Shown one piece after another: positions 1-12,300 of a stretch of 64,000 nt of DNA. The stretch comes from Phanerodontia chrysosporium (lineage: Eukaryota; Basidiomycota; Agaricomycetes; Polyporales; Phanerochaetaceae), in the NCBI GenBank assembly GCA_001910725.1, contig MJGA01000026.1, forward strand, positions 310,001-374,000. Reading direction: 5' to 3'. The number at the start of each line of letters is the position of its first letter. Positions within the stretch are counted from its first letter, which is position 1. Both the position numbers and the translations under genes were made by a program. The notes under the pieces are model-generated. The model searched no databases and was not told the DNA's origin. It worked only from the letters and a program-made list of their open reading frames with translations.

Positions 1-1726
1 CCGAGGCAGTGCGGTTTCAGACGGTATGTGCTGGCTCACGACTAAACTAAACCCTCAGCATCTTACTCTGCCGCGGTTCTACAGGTATCAAAGTTTGCGC
101 TTGACCTTGTGCGCACCTCAGCCGTCATTCAGTACAAGATTCAACAATTCTGTCTGTCCACCGCGGACGGCCCTGCGTCCAAGGCAGGCCCCTTCGACAA
201 GAAATTGGAAGCTCAACGCAGCTGGAGCCAGGCGTGGACGAGACCTGGACATGCTACCTCTACGGATGTTCTCCGTCTGAGTCGCGGGGCGCACCCGGAG
301 CCTCGCCTGCATGGCTCGCTGTATGCTGAGCCCATCGTCACGGACAGCGCGCCTCCGCTCCACTTCAACAGCATTCGCTTTGTCCGGATACCATCTACGC
401 TGCGCGGCGTCGAAGCGAAGGTCTGGACGCTGGAAGGGCTTCCTGCCTTTGAACGCGGCTTCAGTCGTTTTGTGTGCGAGTACAGCGAGGACCTACTTGT
501 TGTCGTGCAAAAGTACGTCGCCACAAGAAGCTCGTAGTCCTCGCTGCCAGGAACTAACGTGTTGTTGACCAGCATCGTTGACGAATGCAAGGCCATGCTG
601 TTGCTCCTCTCGTGCTCGACCGGCGCCACTCATCCGGCTGCCAAGTCGCGCGTTCTGGCAGAGGTGTCTGGTCTCCCAGAGCCATTCCATCGTGAGATAT
701 CGAGGTTGTGCGCGTACAGGGATATGGTGGGATGGTTATATACTACAGGGCACGACGGCTACGACTTGCGCGTTTGGGACTGGAAGCGCGGCGAACTGCT
801 ACTGGTACGTGGCACAGTTTATTCCAGGCGTGATTGCGCTCATTGACCGCTTGATCTGCAGCTGCTGACAGAGGACGCGAGCAATCTCAGTTTCAAGAGC
901 TTCGCGTTTATGGACGAGCGGCGGATCATCGTGCTTGCGAAGGGCAGCGCTGATCTCTTCCTCATCGTATTCGACTGCTACGCTCTGCCGCGGAAGCATG
1001 CACTCCCGACAGGCCTGCAGTATTCCCTGATATACCTGTCGCTGCATCTTTTGCGCTTCCACCGCCGCCCGTCGAGAGCGACGGATGGTGCGTCAATCGG
1101 TATCGAGACGCATCCCTACCGCCTCCTGCGGACGGCGCACAGTTCCACTGGGCCCCCACACAACAGTCGCTACGGTGTTCTTGTGCGACGCCACTTCATA
1201 TATCATCCGCAACTACACCTTGGTCATTCCACTGCACGCGCTCGCCGCGCACATGCACGACCCGCCTATGTGCGCTGCCATCGACGAACCTGTTCCATGG
1301 TCGGACTGGGGTATGCTCACACAAATGCTGCATACTGGTCGGTTCTTCGTCGACCCCGGTGCCACCTGTGGGTCACGGGTGTGTATGCGCACGCTCACGC
1401 TGGATCAGTATGTCCTTTTCGACTTCGACCCCGCGCTGGTGCGGCGTGTAGTACCGGACTGCACCAACGCCACAAAAGAGGACGACGATCTATGTAGCTT
1501 TCTGCAGGAGCAGCGTGCTACAACGGCTACTTTCGATCCACCCGGCGCTGATTGGACGCACGTACGTGCGCCATTTCATGCGACGCTGACCGGCTTTCCT
1601 TGTGGTAAGCGTGTCATGCTCGCAGCGGATGGATTTGTCTGTCCCTACGGGAAGCATGCGGAGCTACCGCGGTGGCAAGAAGAAAACTCAGGCTTGTGCG
1701 TGAACGTTTTTTTCTCACTGCGATAG
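1..1726 (+). pseudogene. F-box-like protein, copy 1, 5' truncated by window edge and frame-disrupted
   Basis: This looks like the C-terminal bulk of an Agaricomycete F-box family protein, normally an adaptor of SCF ubiquitin ligases; the F-box itself would lie left of the window. An intron near 23-84 leads into a segment resembling the usual post-F-box helix region (VIQYKIQQF). A WTLEGLP motif and the tail SEDLLVVVQK precede an intron at about 514-572, and VWDWKRGELLL precedes another at about 805-861. After that the best reading moves from frame 1 to frame 3 near 1000-1010 (FALPPPPVESDG follows) and to frame 2 near 1155-1165 (VFLCDATSYIIRNY follows), with no GT-AG intron to explain either change. 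It ends at a TAG at 1724-1726. Family assignment rests on the overall pattern shared with the copy at 6,363. It is either a pseudogene or a gene with sequence errors. Confidence 0.6.
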
Positions 1727-3105
1727 GTACTCGGCTAATTATGTGTTAGGCTCGAGATATATGGTATATAAATCTGGACGAGAACTACCGTCGCCATCGA
1801 CGCCCACACCATGCTGTTAGTGGGCTACTGTCGAACGGAGTTGCTTTACGGAGCGTCCTACAGCGGTACCAGCCAACACACTTTCGTATGTTGCAGTACA
1901 TTGTAAGTATTGATAGTTTTTATGTAAGTACCGGTATCCCTATGCGCACGAGATGCATACCAAGTCTCTAATTTGGTTGGTTTCTGCTACGCTGCCACAA
2001 CCATAATTGGTTGCATGATATGATTAAGGGAGAAGCCTTCCATAAGTGCAGTCTACTGCGCGGACCTGAGAGAAAAGTGCTCAGATATTCCACAGAGTCG
2101 CATGTATCTTCGTACTCACGGACCTTCGGGTGAGCGTCCCCTCCGCTACATATGTCTGTCAATCCAAGCCACCTCATCTGCCAGGGGCCGGGGTAGTTGG
2201 CCGCCCGATAGCCAGCGGAGAGTGTGCGAAGCCGGAAATTCCAAGCATGGAAGAACGTGCCTCGGTAGCGTGCAGCAGGACCGAGATCTCACGAGACCGC
2301 ACCTCGCAAGGACGGGCAGCCGCCGTTCTGCAGAGCATGCCCAGGTGCACTCCCTGGACCAATGGGGCGGATGTACGGAGAGATCCACGTCGAGCTGCGT
2401 ATTGCTCCCTGCTTGGCTGGCAGGCCGCGGCGTGCGCCACACCGCAACCAGCACCTCGCACCCGCGCTTCGCCCTCCATCTGCGCGTACGCGGTGCCGTT
2501 CCCCGCGAGCGATGCGCTGTGACAGGCCGCCGTCAGCGCACCGCCGCGGGATCTGTGTCGCCGCACCTGCTCTGCGAACCCGTTTCGTGCGGCGAGATGC
2601 ATGGCGGCCCCGGCGTGTCGTGGGAGCCTGCCGCGCTTGTCGAGGTGCGGGGCTGGCACCCTGACGTGCTGCGCGGCCTCGACGGCGGGGAGCTCGACCC
2701 TAGCACGGCACACAGCGGCGAACGGTGCCCTGCGTGGCCTAGGCATACGACGGGACGAAAACGGGCACGGGCACGGACGAGGAGCCCGACGGCCCCGAAG
2801 GCAGGGGCGGGCGATAACCATTGCAAGGGTTGCTTCTACGGTACAAACAGACGCTATAGATGAACACGGACGAATACATTGGCTGAGGTAGCATGTGCTG
2901 AGTTGAGACAAGAAGAAAGCATGATGTATGAGCGGAGTGAAATTCCAGATAACAGCGCAGAGCAAGAGGAAGGGCATCACAGTACGTCGGGCGGCTCGCG
3001 ATCGGCGTGTATGCAACGCATATAGTCAGCCAGCCCAGACTGCGCGGCGTTGTCAGCGTGCGGCAAGGAGCGGCAGGCAGGGGGGACCTACAGAGTCCAC
3101 CACTT
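1727..3105. other. Intergenic / uninterpreted GC-rich stretch
   Basis: The first 370 bases are AT-richer and look non-coding. From about 2,100 to 2,870 long open frames overlap on both strands, as expected by chance at this GC content. None shows a recognisable domain, a convincing intron pattern or frame dominance. The last 200 bases are probably the 3' UTR of the minus-strand gene ending at 3,106. An undetected gene here cannot be excluded. Confidence 0.4.
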
Positions 3106-3992
3106 TCACGACGAGTTTGCATCCGAGTCCGAGTCCGACTCGTAGTGCTGCGCCGAGTTGGGCATCGTCGGCTTGCGGCGGGGCGGCGGACGGTAGTTTT
3201 CCGGCTTGTAGCCCTGCATGGCCTGCATGAGCTTGGCTACGTTCGGGTCGCGCGCGAACTCGGGGCGGATGGAGTCCTTGCGTTCGTGTCCGTGTGGAGA
3301 TGCAGCACCCGCAGGCAGCGGTGGCGGCGACTGCGTGCGGATGCGCGCGGGGCTCTTCGGTGCACTCTTCGACGGGCTCCGCGGCGGACTCCTTGGGGGC
3401 GTCTTTGGCGGGGTCATCGGCGCGCGCACAAGGGGCACAGCGGGGGGTGACGAGTTCTTTGGCGGTGTCTCGGGGCGCAGGGGTGCCGCACCGGCCTCCG
3501 CGTTCTTCTTGAGCCAGGCCTCCTTGATGCGCTCGGCCTCGCTCTCGCCGTCGGCGGTCATGCGGGAGCCGTCCGGCGGGAGCAGAGCCCAGTCGCGGTC
3601 GAGCTGCTCCTCCTGCTCGCTGAGCGGGAGCTTGTACCCGTGTGCGTCGCGGAGAGGCCGCGGTTGCGCGGGTAGGAGGCCGCACGCACGGAGCGCCGCC
3701 TCGCGCTGCTCGGGAGACGTCCAGGCGTTCTCGAGTGTGACTGTCGGCCGGGCGACAGGCTGTGGGCGGGCAGCGTGGGCATGCGGAAGGAGAACTTGCG
3801 TTTGTGCTTGCTGGGGTCGTCAGGGGCGGCATCCTCTGGGATGGGATGTACACCCGACGGATGCGCCCACGACTGTGTTGGGGAGCGGAGCTTTGTTGTG
3901 ACTCGCTTGAAGAGGCCCTGAGGGCGGTTCGAAGCATCGTCTGCAGGCGACGTTGCCGGGAGGGAAGGGAGGTCTTTGCTGAGGTCCGCCAT
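3106..3992 (-). CDS. Hypothetical proline/serine-rich protein
   Basis: I do not recognise a domain. The suggested start is the ATG at 3,990-3,992 (MADLSKDLPSLPATSP). The middle of the protein (TVTLENAWTSPEQREAALRAC, then SEQEEQLDRDWALLPPDG and IKEAWLKKNAE) looks like a short conserved helical region. A long run of proline, serine and lysine follows, and the end is very acidic (ESDSDSDANSS). The N-terminal part and the middle are in different frames. They can be joined by a phase-0 intron with donor GTACAT at 3,851 and acceptor CCCACAG ending at 3,760, although the removed segment also looks coding, so a one-base frame error is possible. It is probably intrinsically disordered outside the middle region. 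Confidence 0.5.
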
Positions 3993-4063
3993 CGATGTGT
4001 GCTGAGGGTCGCAAGTCGGTTTCGACGAAGAGGTAACAGCCATGAAGACGTACAAGGGGTTTC

Positions 4064-4450
4064 TCAGACTGCAAGCTCTCCGCTGTGTGGTTCTGTGGGA
4101 GCAGTGCCAGGGACAGGAGGCGGCGAGAACAAAGGAGCGAGGGCGGAGAACAGTTCTAGACAGACCGGATCGACCTGTTTGCCAACCGCGTCTCCGGTAA
4201 CACCGATGCGCTCAAGCAAGATCGCCCCAGCGGGTCCGTTCGCTGGCTCGTCGTCGCTGTTCACGGCCGTCGACGTCGAGGGCGTGGTGGTGGGAGAAGA
4301 GTGAGGAACATGGTCCTGTGGGGACTGGCAACCTGCTTGACCCTCCGAGTGCCAAGACTCCGCACGGTCCTCGGTGATCTCCGAGACTTTTCCAGCCCCC
4401 GACGCTTGCCATTTCGGGAGTTTCCCGACGTTCATCCCGCGAAACCGCAC
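4064..4450 (-). CDS. Open frame upstream of the 3,106-3,992 gene, possible extra 5' exon
   Basis: This 128-residue minus-strand frame runs from an ATG at 4,448-4,450 to a stop at 4,064. It is rich in Ser, Thr and Pro and contains a hydrophobic run (CLELFSALAPLFSPPP). It could be an upstream exon of the next gene, a small separate gene or a chance frame. No clear donor site joins it to the downstream frame. Composition alone does not decide. Confidence 0.25.
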   Translation of the reverse strand: MRFRGMNVGKLPKWQASGAGKVSEITEDRAESWHSEGQAGCQSPQDHVPHSSPTTTPSTSTAVNSDDEPANGPAGAILLERIGVTGDAVGKQVDPVCLELFSALAPLFSPPPVPGTAPTEPHSGELAV

Positions 4451-5315
4451 ACCTCCCGCCAGTCTGATCTTGTCAAAGATTGTGTATAGTTTGAATCAAG
4501 TTTCAACGATATCACAGTCAGGGACACTCGGGTCTCGGATGCGTAGAAAACACTCGTACAAGAGGCAGGTGCACCCTTGATCCACGGCTGTGTAGGTTCA
4601 AGTCGGGAAGAGACACGACCGGTCCTGCGCACCCCCAGGAGCCCTATAGGAGTGCATCGCATGCGTCGTGCATACGGGCAGGCGGGCGGGTCGTGGAACC
4701 TACGATGCCTTTCCTGGATGTTTGGTCAGCAAAGTTGCGGCGAAATCTCCCCTGAGTGAGCAAAGGTCGCGCAAGGAGGGCCGCTTCTCGTCTTTGCTAC
4801 TTATCGAGCTCGTGCAAAGAGCCATACTGTATAGAGCTGGACCAATCGGCCTTGCTTTCTATCCTGGCGTCAATGCGGACCCGCAATGAGTGTTCGTAGA
4901 GGAAGGGCAGGACAACATGGCACAGAATAGAGCGGGGATGCGCACCATCGGCAGCTGGGTTCCTGCTTGCATAACCGATTCGTTGCCTCGTATGTAGTTT
5001 TGTCTGGGTACAAACTATGAGTACGGTGGGCTGCGACTTGCTGCTCGTGGAAGAGCTCGACTACGGTCATTCCTGTAGTTCTACCGCTCCCGCCTATGCG
5101 CCAGACCCTATTTCTCAGTCGCCAGCTGTACAGCCAGTAAGATAATTAGCAGCATCCAACATATTGAGCCGAGCCCGTCGGCTGTCGAGGCGCAAGCGCG
5201 CTACAGGCGCCTACTTGCCATCTCGTTCTTCTCCTCGAACTCGTTGGTGCACCTCCGAGTCCTTGCCCCGACAGCGAGTGCGCGGCCGCGGACCCAACAA
5301 GCACATACTCACACC
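4451..5315. other. Intergenic region upstream of mL59
   Basis: No convincing coding frame is visible; all frames are short and lack splice logic. The last 100 or so bases are presumably the 5' UTR and promoter of the mL59 gene. No tRNA could be folded here by eye. Confidence 0.4.
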
Positions 5316-5956
5316 ATGGCCTCGCGCCTCGTCACCCGCTTCCGCTCGCGCGAGATCGGCGCCGTGCTCAAGACGCTCCCGAAGGACGCCGTGCAGGCTG
5401 GCGGGCCCGTCAAAGTCCCGAACCCGTTCGTCCCACACAAGAACCCGGCCACAGGCCGCTGGGCGCCGCCCAAGTACTCGCGCCGCCGCCAGGCCGAGCT
5501 CATCAAGGCCGCAAAGGCGACGAACACGCTGCACCTCCTCCCGCCGGGCCCGAAGCTCGGCCGCGCCGCGCTCGAGGCTGCCGTGCAGGCGACACCGCGC
5601 AGCGCGCGCCCGAAGCCCACGAGAAAGGCCGCGCTCTGGGCCCGCCTCGTCAGCTGGACGGGCAAGCTCCGCGAGAAGAAGGTCGCCGGCGCGGACGTCG
5701 GCAACAGGCTCTATGCGGGCAGGAAGCGCATGTTCAAGGGGCACAAGTGGCAGAGGACGATGCCGACGAGGGAGATCCGTCGCAAGATGCTGCTCAGGAG
5801 CATGAAGAGCAGGGTCCGCAGGTTCAAGTCGGTGCGTGTGTCCCCTTCTCAGTCACAATTTCGGTACTGACTCTCGCGACAGGTGTACCGTCGCAGGCGG
5901 CCGAACCCCTGGGCCGACCGAAAGTCACGGCGAAAGGCGCGAAGTTGCCGTTCTAG
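5316..5956 (+). CDS. MRPL25: Mitochondrial large ribosomal subunit protein mL59 (MRPL25 family)
   Basis: This is a component of the mitochondrial large ribosomal subunit. The start chosen is the ATG at 5,316 (MASRLVTRFRSREIGA), because the region upstream is not conserved in style. The diagnostic block is NPFVPHKNPATGRWAPPKYS followed by RRRQAELIKAA, typical of fungal mL59. The rest is a basic helical tail. Exon 1 ends at 5,831; an intron of 51 nt (donor GTGCGT, acceptor GCGACAG) ends at 5,882. Exon 2 begins VYRRRRPNP and then, as printed, runs past the expected end. In the neighbouring frame it ends GAKLPF with a TAG at 5,954-5,956. A single missing C in the C4 run at 5,906-5,909 would reconcile both readings. 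Size, about 195 residues, fits the family. Confidence 0.85.
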
Positions 5957-6362
5957 ATATTATCCTATCCAGTGTGTTCTGTCGTCCGTTTGCTGCATTT
6001 TCAAAATCCAGATCCACGCTTTGCCGCCTCGAAGCCATGTGTGGGCTAATCCTGCGCGAGAAACCCCAGTAAGCGACACAGATGCCCTCCTTTGTACAGC
6101 CAGCGATCAGAGCACCAGCCGCGTCTGAAAAACGACCTATTGCAGCTGCAGCATTTCAATCCTTGCGAAACCGAACATCCATCCCCGTCACTTCCTCTTG
6201 CCATAGGACCCTCTTTCGCCTGTTAATTCTCGCGACCCTCGTATTGTCGACTGCGTCACGGATACACAGTAGCACTGTATCTCTAGTCGTATCTGTCACT
6301 CGCGTTCAACCGCTTGGTTCACGAAAGTCTTGTAGGCTACTGTCCGGAACATTGGCGTCTGC

Positions 6363-8351
6363 ATGCAGTTGGAGACAGACGCTTACGGCGACCTGACCAG
6401 CAACAACCACCTCGGCGGCATGTCTGCCACCCAAAACCCAAACAGACGTCACCGCCGTCACGCTCGTATAGATGAAGGTGAAGAAACTCCAGGTTTTGAG
6501 GAACAACCCGGTACTATTGCTCGAAGCATCCAAGGCGATAGGAAAGTGCCAGTGACTGCGCCTCAGCCTCGCGTCCGTCTGCACGATCTGCCGGCCGAAA
6601 CGGTCGTGCACATCCTCCGCTTCCTCCCAGCAAGGAACATCGCGCTGTCCCGCACGGTACGTCTGCCATGTCGCGTCGTCTAGCCGAATCCGCCTCGAAC
6701 ATGCCCACACACAGGTATGCCGCTCGTTCCGCGACCTCGTCAACGCGTCCGTGGTGCTATTGTACCAGATCGAATGCTACGTCGCAGGCGTCGTGGAAGG
6801 CAGCCTCGCCGCGGCCGACAGCCTCAAGGATTGCCTCCCCGCTGTGCGCGCAGGCGCGAGTCGTGGAGCGTGCCGCGCTGGACGGAGACGCATCGCTTCA
6901 GCGGACTTCGGGAGACCTCGATCAGGAAGCCGTGGGGGCCTGTGCTCGCTGTTGGCAAAGTCTCTTTGATGGCAGAGACCGTCGTGGACACACTCCAGTT
7001 CTGCCGCCCCGGCTCGAAAGCCAGGGACGTGCCACCCAAACAGTGGACTCTCACGGATCTCCCCAACTTTGAGCTTATGCAGTGGAGTACGACGCGGACA
7101 TTCTTGCTCTGGCCGAGATGTACGGTCTACGTCACCCTTTGGTTACAACATCGCTGAATCTTTTTTTCCCCTAGCTTCCTTGGGACAGAGAGAGTTGACC
7201 TGCACCTCCGCTCCTGTTCGAATGGCGAGCCTCATCCCTCTGCACCGCAAACAGTTTCTTTGACAACACCCAGACCCATCAGCGATGAGACAGGCATTTG
7301 GATCTTCCACGTGTTCGCTTGCGGAAGCCTCGTCGGACTCGCAGCCTACTGTGATTGTGCACCCACGGTCCATAGCGAATACTGGATCATGCATTGGAAA
7401 CGAAATGAGATCATCATGCTGCGTCACCCGTTTCCTAAGCTTCTGGTCGAAGGACTGAGACTTGGCCATAACATATACGCACTTAATGACGAGAATGATA
7501 GTTTCGAACCCCTCGATTTCAGCTTCTTCGACCATCGCTATCTCATCATGAGAACCGTGGGAGACAACATGGACGCAGTTCTGCTAATTGATCTCCAGGA
7601 GATTCCCAAAACCCGTATAACACTGAAGGCCTATCAAACGTGCCCCTGTCGCGCTCGGGACGCCCAAGCTCGCACAAAACCTCAGCCACCGTTCCAGCTA
7701 CGTGTCTTGCAGTCCCCGCCGGGATCCCGGCCAAAAATATGGTGACGAAGCGAAGTTCCACAGACGTGTCGATGCTCCGGTCACCCTCATTAAAATGGGC
7801 CCGACGGACACGCATCAAAATCGCGATTGGGTCTTCGACCTCATTATCCCTGCATCTGTGTGGCTTTCCCGCCTGGATTCTCCCGGTGTCCCTGGGGAGC
7901 TCGTACCTTGGGAGCAGTGGGGCATGGAAGGCCGCCTTTTCGACTGCACCGCCAGAGTCGCCTCTACCCAGGTCTCCGGTGCACGCTACCTGATACCCGA
8001 CGTCGACCAGGTCGCGCCGCACCCGGCGAGCACGCTGCGAGCAGCTTTGTATCTATGATTTCGCTCCTCTGCCTAGGCTCCTGCACGGCCTCGCCACAGA
8101 GGGCGACGACGTGGTGTTCGTCGAGGATGGCCTATTCTACCACGACTGGGAAGACGAAAAGACGTGCGTGGTTTCAGGTAGCCTGTGTTTAGTCCGCTAA
8201 TGCGAGATCTGGTTCAGTATGCGGGCATATTCCATCTGACTGACGCGTAAATCCCCGGGTGTGCAGTATAGCACCTTTTGCTTCGAAGACCGCGGCTCTG
8301 CACGTTCGTACGTGTTCCACAGGGGGGACCTCACCCACTTGCACCGTCCAT
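6363..8351 (+). pseudogene. F-box protein, copy 2, with several frame breaks
   Basis: The N-terminus holds a clear F-box (LHDLPAETVVHILRFLP), followed by an intron at about 6,659-6,714 and the usual VCRSFRDLVNASVVLLYQIE. Such proteins bind Skp1 and present substrates to SCF ubiquitin ligases. Further on are a WTLTDLP motif, an intron at about 7,110-7,174, a repeat-like middle (FHVFACGSLVGLAAYCDC; MHWKRNEIIM) and a C-terminal block (VPWEQWGMEGRLFDC; DDVVFVEDGLFYHDW). Matching the family layout needs frame changes near 6,850, 7,077, 7,640 and 8,040, none at a GT-AG intron. A last exon after the acceptor near 8,268 may end at 8,351. So many breaks in 2 kb suggest a decaying gene. The layout matches copies 1 and 3, so this is a local family. 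Confidence 0.7.
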
Positions 8352-8379
8352 CATGATGAAGGACATCCTAAAAACGAAG

Positions 8380-8823
8380 GCGTACCCCTTTGGTATGTTC
8401 GAACTATCCAACCTCAAGTGTGCGCTGATATGGTCGGACTCGTCCACTACGGCGACAAATGCGCAGAGTTCTGGGTGTGGGAAGCGAGGGGAACTACTGC
8501 TGGTAAATCATCCGTATTTGCAGCCGTCATCACTCTCACCATACATGCAGAGTGTCTGCGATGGGGGAGACGGCCCTGAGATGCGTTATTTTGCCTTTCC
8601 TTCTAATGTTGTGAAAGAGACAATGCGGTATGCGGCAATCACACTGGAGCTGCCGCAAGCCCAAGCTGGCATGAACGCCGAGGCTAGCATCGATATCAGT
8701 TGCGAGCCGTGCTTGCTGTCCAAGACCCTGGCTGAGGATGGATCCTACTTCCGCTGGGTGCCCAACACAAACGTCGTCGCCGTAACAATCGTCAAAGGCG
8801 TGTTAGCAAGCAGGTGCCTATGA
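8380..8823 (+). pseudogene. F-box-like fragment, copy 3
   Basis: This fragment resembles the middle of the same family: VCADMVGLVHYGDKCAEFWV, then a GELLL-like motif at a donor site near 8,500, as in copies 1 and 2. An intron ending with ATGCAG near 8,550 leads into DGGDGPEMRYFAFPSNVV and onward to a TGA at 8,821-8,823. One frame change is needed at the GELLL motif. No F-box or conserved C-terminal block accompanies it. It may instead be the displaced 3' part of copy 2. Confidence 0.4.
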
Positions 8824-9309
8824 GCATTTTCTACATCGCTCTGGAGCTGAAAGTATCATAGCTTTGTGTGCGTTTCAAATGACCTGTGCTGTGCCGTGCG
8901 CTCGAGGAGTCCGTATAGGTCGCAGACGGCTGAACAACACTTAGCTTGTGCACGTAATGAGAGCTATGTCATAAGACAGGGTCTGCCTGCGGCGCCCGGT
9001 CAACCACTAGGCATCCTGGGTCAGGTTTTGTTGGTGGGTCAGATGGGCGTAGGCACTCGGACGTCTGGCGTAGGAGAATAACGTTTACGGATACATACAA
9101 ACCGTGTTAACTTATTGCTAGAACAGATGGTATAGACTGCAGGAATGTCCGGGATAACGGTGAGAATGCGTAGATGGAAACGGTGCAATGCATGCAATGC
9201 TAGCCGTAAATGAGTGCACTTCGTGCGACAGCAACAAAGAAATGGAGGTCGTAGCGTCATAACAGTCAGTCATGGTTCATAAGGGTCGTAACAGAATGTG
9301 TGGTGGAAA
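8824..9309. other. Intergenic, including the likely 3' UTR of myosin
   Basis: No coding frame of substance is visible. The right half is presumably the 3' UTR of the minus-strand myosin gene. Confidence 0.4.
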
Positions 9310-12300
9310 TTACGCGCCACCCTTGCGTGGTGAGCTCGCAGGAGAGCCCATGAGCACGGAAGATGGACGATCGAGGCGGCTTCGCAGACGTTCTACTTCG
9401 CGCTCGAGGCTGCATCGAGGGTTAGAACATGGTCTATCACAGAACACAGACATTACTCACTTGAGAGCCTTTTGCTTGAAGTCCGCAGCTTCGCGCTCGG
9501 CGCGACGCTTCGCGAGCTGGAGGTTGTTCTCTGACGTCTGGAGCTCGTCCATAGCTTGTCGCATGTTTGCGACCTTGGCCTCGTACTGCTTGACCTCCTC
9601 TTCGAGACGCTCGCGTTGACGATCCGCTTCCGCGAGCTGGAACTTGGCGTCGCGGGCGTTGCGATCTGCATTGCGGCCGATGCTTGACCGATTCGACGAT
9701 TGGTTGAGCTGCTTCGTCAGCTCCTCAATCCGGCTTTCGAGCCGCCGCGATGTTGTCGCAGGCTTCGGCGAGTTCATTGATTTGGTCTCGAGGTCGACAA
9801 TGCGGACGTTGAGCTCTTTGATCTGCTTCTCTAGGTTGGCCTGCGCAACGTCCTTGTTAAACAGCGCACACACAACGGCGAAATCGGACTCACATTCAGC
9901 TTATCGAGCTCAGAGTTCTCAACGCGAACTTTTCCAAGTTCCAATTGGCACTCAGCGGCATACGTTTCCGCCTTCTTCATCCTCTCGAGGGTCATCGCAA
10001 CGCGATCCTCCTGCTCCTCAAGGGCTCTTTCGAGGTCTTGCTTCTTGAGGCGTAGCTTCTGCAGCTCCGTCTCCGAGCTCAGCTTATTCGCGTCGACGTG
10101 GTCGAGCTTGATTGCTTCGAGTTCTGCCTGAAGGGCACGTCGTGCCTTCTGGAGGAGCGCCCGGTCCGCTTCGGCGTCGTTGAGCACGCTTCGTAACTCG
10201 CGCACTTGGGAGTGGAGAGAGACAATCTGAGACTGTTGTTCGGTCTGGGCAGCAGTGGCCGCTTCGTAGGCCTTCGAGAGGTCCTGGATCTTGGTCTCAA
10301 GGCGCTCCTTCTCCTTCTTCCACGCGCCGCCATTGTAGACCTCGTCATCATAGCGAAGCTGCAGCTCATCGTAATCGGCACGGATCTTGCGGTTCTCCTC
10401 CCGGAGTCTGCTCATAGTATCTCGCTGCGATTGTAGCTCTGCAGTTACGATGAGCAACCTATCGTGTAAGAGCATAAGGATGTACACCCGTACCTTCACT
10501 GAGTTGGGCAAGTTCGGCTATGGGGCGAAGTAGGTTAACCTTGGCGAGAGAAAGGACTACACATGAAGCTTACTCTGGTACTTCTTCCTTGTTTGGTCAG
10601 CAGCGAAGTCTCGTTCTGCGAGGTCCTGCTGATGTTGCTTCCTGGCATCCTCCATCTCCTCCTTGAGACGCTGTCTTAGAAGCTCGAGGTCTGAGCTTTC
10701 ACGTCCCTCTTCCTCAAGCTTGGATTCTAGGTCGCGGATACGGGCTTCAGCAGTCTTCAGACGCTCCTCCATGGCTTGACGATCCGCGGCGGCTTCCGCC
10801 TGTGCCTTCTCCGCGTCTGCGAGTGCACGACGGGCTGAACAACGATGTCAGCTACTGTATCAAGGTCCTAAGTCAGATCGGCTCACTGAATGCTTCTGCG
10901 CGGACAGCCTTAGCCTTCGCAATCTCGGCCTCCTCTAGTCGCTGCAGATATGAGTCCGTCTTAGCCTTGTATGTCTCGATGGCCTCCTTCAGCTCCGAGT
11001 GAATAGTTGAAGACGTAGAGGAGGTGATTTCAAGCTCTTGGAGACGGGCTTGCAGCTGTCGCCTGATATTTGTCTCCTCGTTCTTAGCCATCATCTCCAC
11101 TTCTAGGCGGTCCTTGAGGTCAGCAAGCTCGGCCTGAATTTGCTTCTTTGATTGGGTGAGCTCTTGAACTTGTCTGCGTTGGTCTTCTAGTTCGACGTTG
11201 GCCGCACGCTGCTGAGCGAACTGCGAAGGATGTCAACAGCAGAGTCATCTGCAAGTTTTGTTGAAACTCACTAGTGCCTTGCGAGACTCTTCCAGGCGAG
11301 CGTAGCTTTCGCGCTCCTCGATGAGGGTGTTCTGGAACTTCTTCCACATGGCCTGCACATCCTGTAACTGCGCCGCCTCTGTCGCGCGTCGTGCTTCGGC
11401 CTCGTCCTCAAGCAGCTCCTGGAGACGGGCCTTCTCCCGGGCGAGTCGAGCGCGGTACTGTTCGAGTGACTGCTTCGACCCATCGCTATTCTCGAGCTCA
11501 GCGGTCATGTCGCGCAGGAGAGCCTCGAGATGGTGTCTGACGCGAGTAGAAGCAGCCATTTGCAACTCCAAGAGCTGCACCTCTTGCTTGAGGGCGTTGA
11601 CCTGGGCCTGCTTGTCAGGGGTACGCGGTGGATCACGCTCAACATCCTTGAAGCGAACAACGCCGTTCTTCTTGGGTGTCACATTTGCCATGACTTGGAC
11701 GTTGCCAGTGTTATTGGGACGAACTGCTTGCGACCTAGATGACATCTCTCGCTCGAGCTCCTCGTCTGCAAGCTGCAGTTCGCGTAGGAGTCTAGACTTG
11801 AACGCCTCGTCCTTGGGACCGGACAGAATGAGCCGACGGATCTCCTGGTGCTGGCGATCCACGTGCTCCTTGATCCTCATGGCTACAACATTAGAGCTTT
11901 GAGCGTCCTCCACCTGCTGCTCGAGCTGGCTAATGCGAGACTCGTATTGACGCTGCAGCTTGGCGAACGAATTGGGAGTTTCGGATTCATCTGCCAGACG
12001 CGTAAGCTCGGTTTCGAGGTTATCCTTCGCCTTCTGCACTGTAGCAAGCTGGTGGGTGACGTCCTCGATGTGGACGCTGGCGATCTGCAGTTCGTTCTGT
12101 AGACGGCGGGACTGCAGCTCAGCAGCTTCTCGAGCTCGCTTCTCCGTCTCGATCTCGGCTAGCGCACGCGCAACCTTCTCCTCCTGGGCACGGATAGCCT
12201 TTGCATGACTTCGAAGCTCTGCCTGCTCCCTTTCGCGCTCGCGAACGAGATCCTCGGCTTCAGTGGTAAGACGTGTCTTCGACTTCTCCAAGGACCGGAT

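Noticed and set aside
2174..3016. 280-residue minus-strand frame with an ankyrin-like phrase (MHLAARNGFAEQV)
   Set aside because: A single short resemblance in a GC-rich region with open frames in all directions; no repeat periodicity.
4560..4620. tRNA-like B-box (GGTTCAAGTC)
   Set aside because: No matching A-box at the right distance and no cloverleaf could be drawn.
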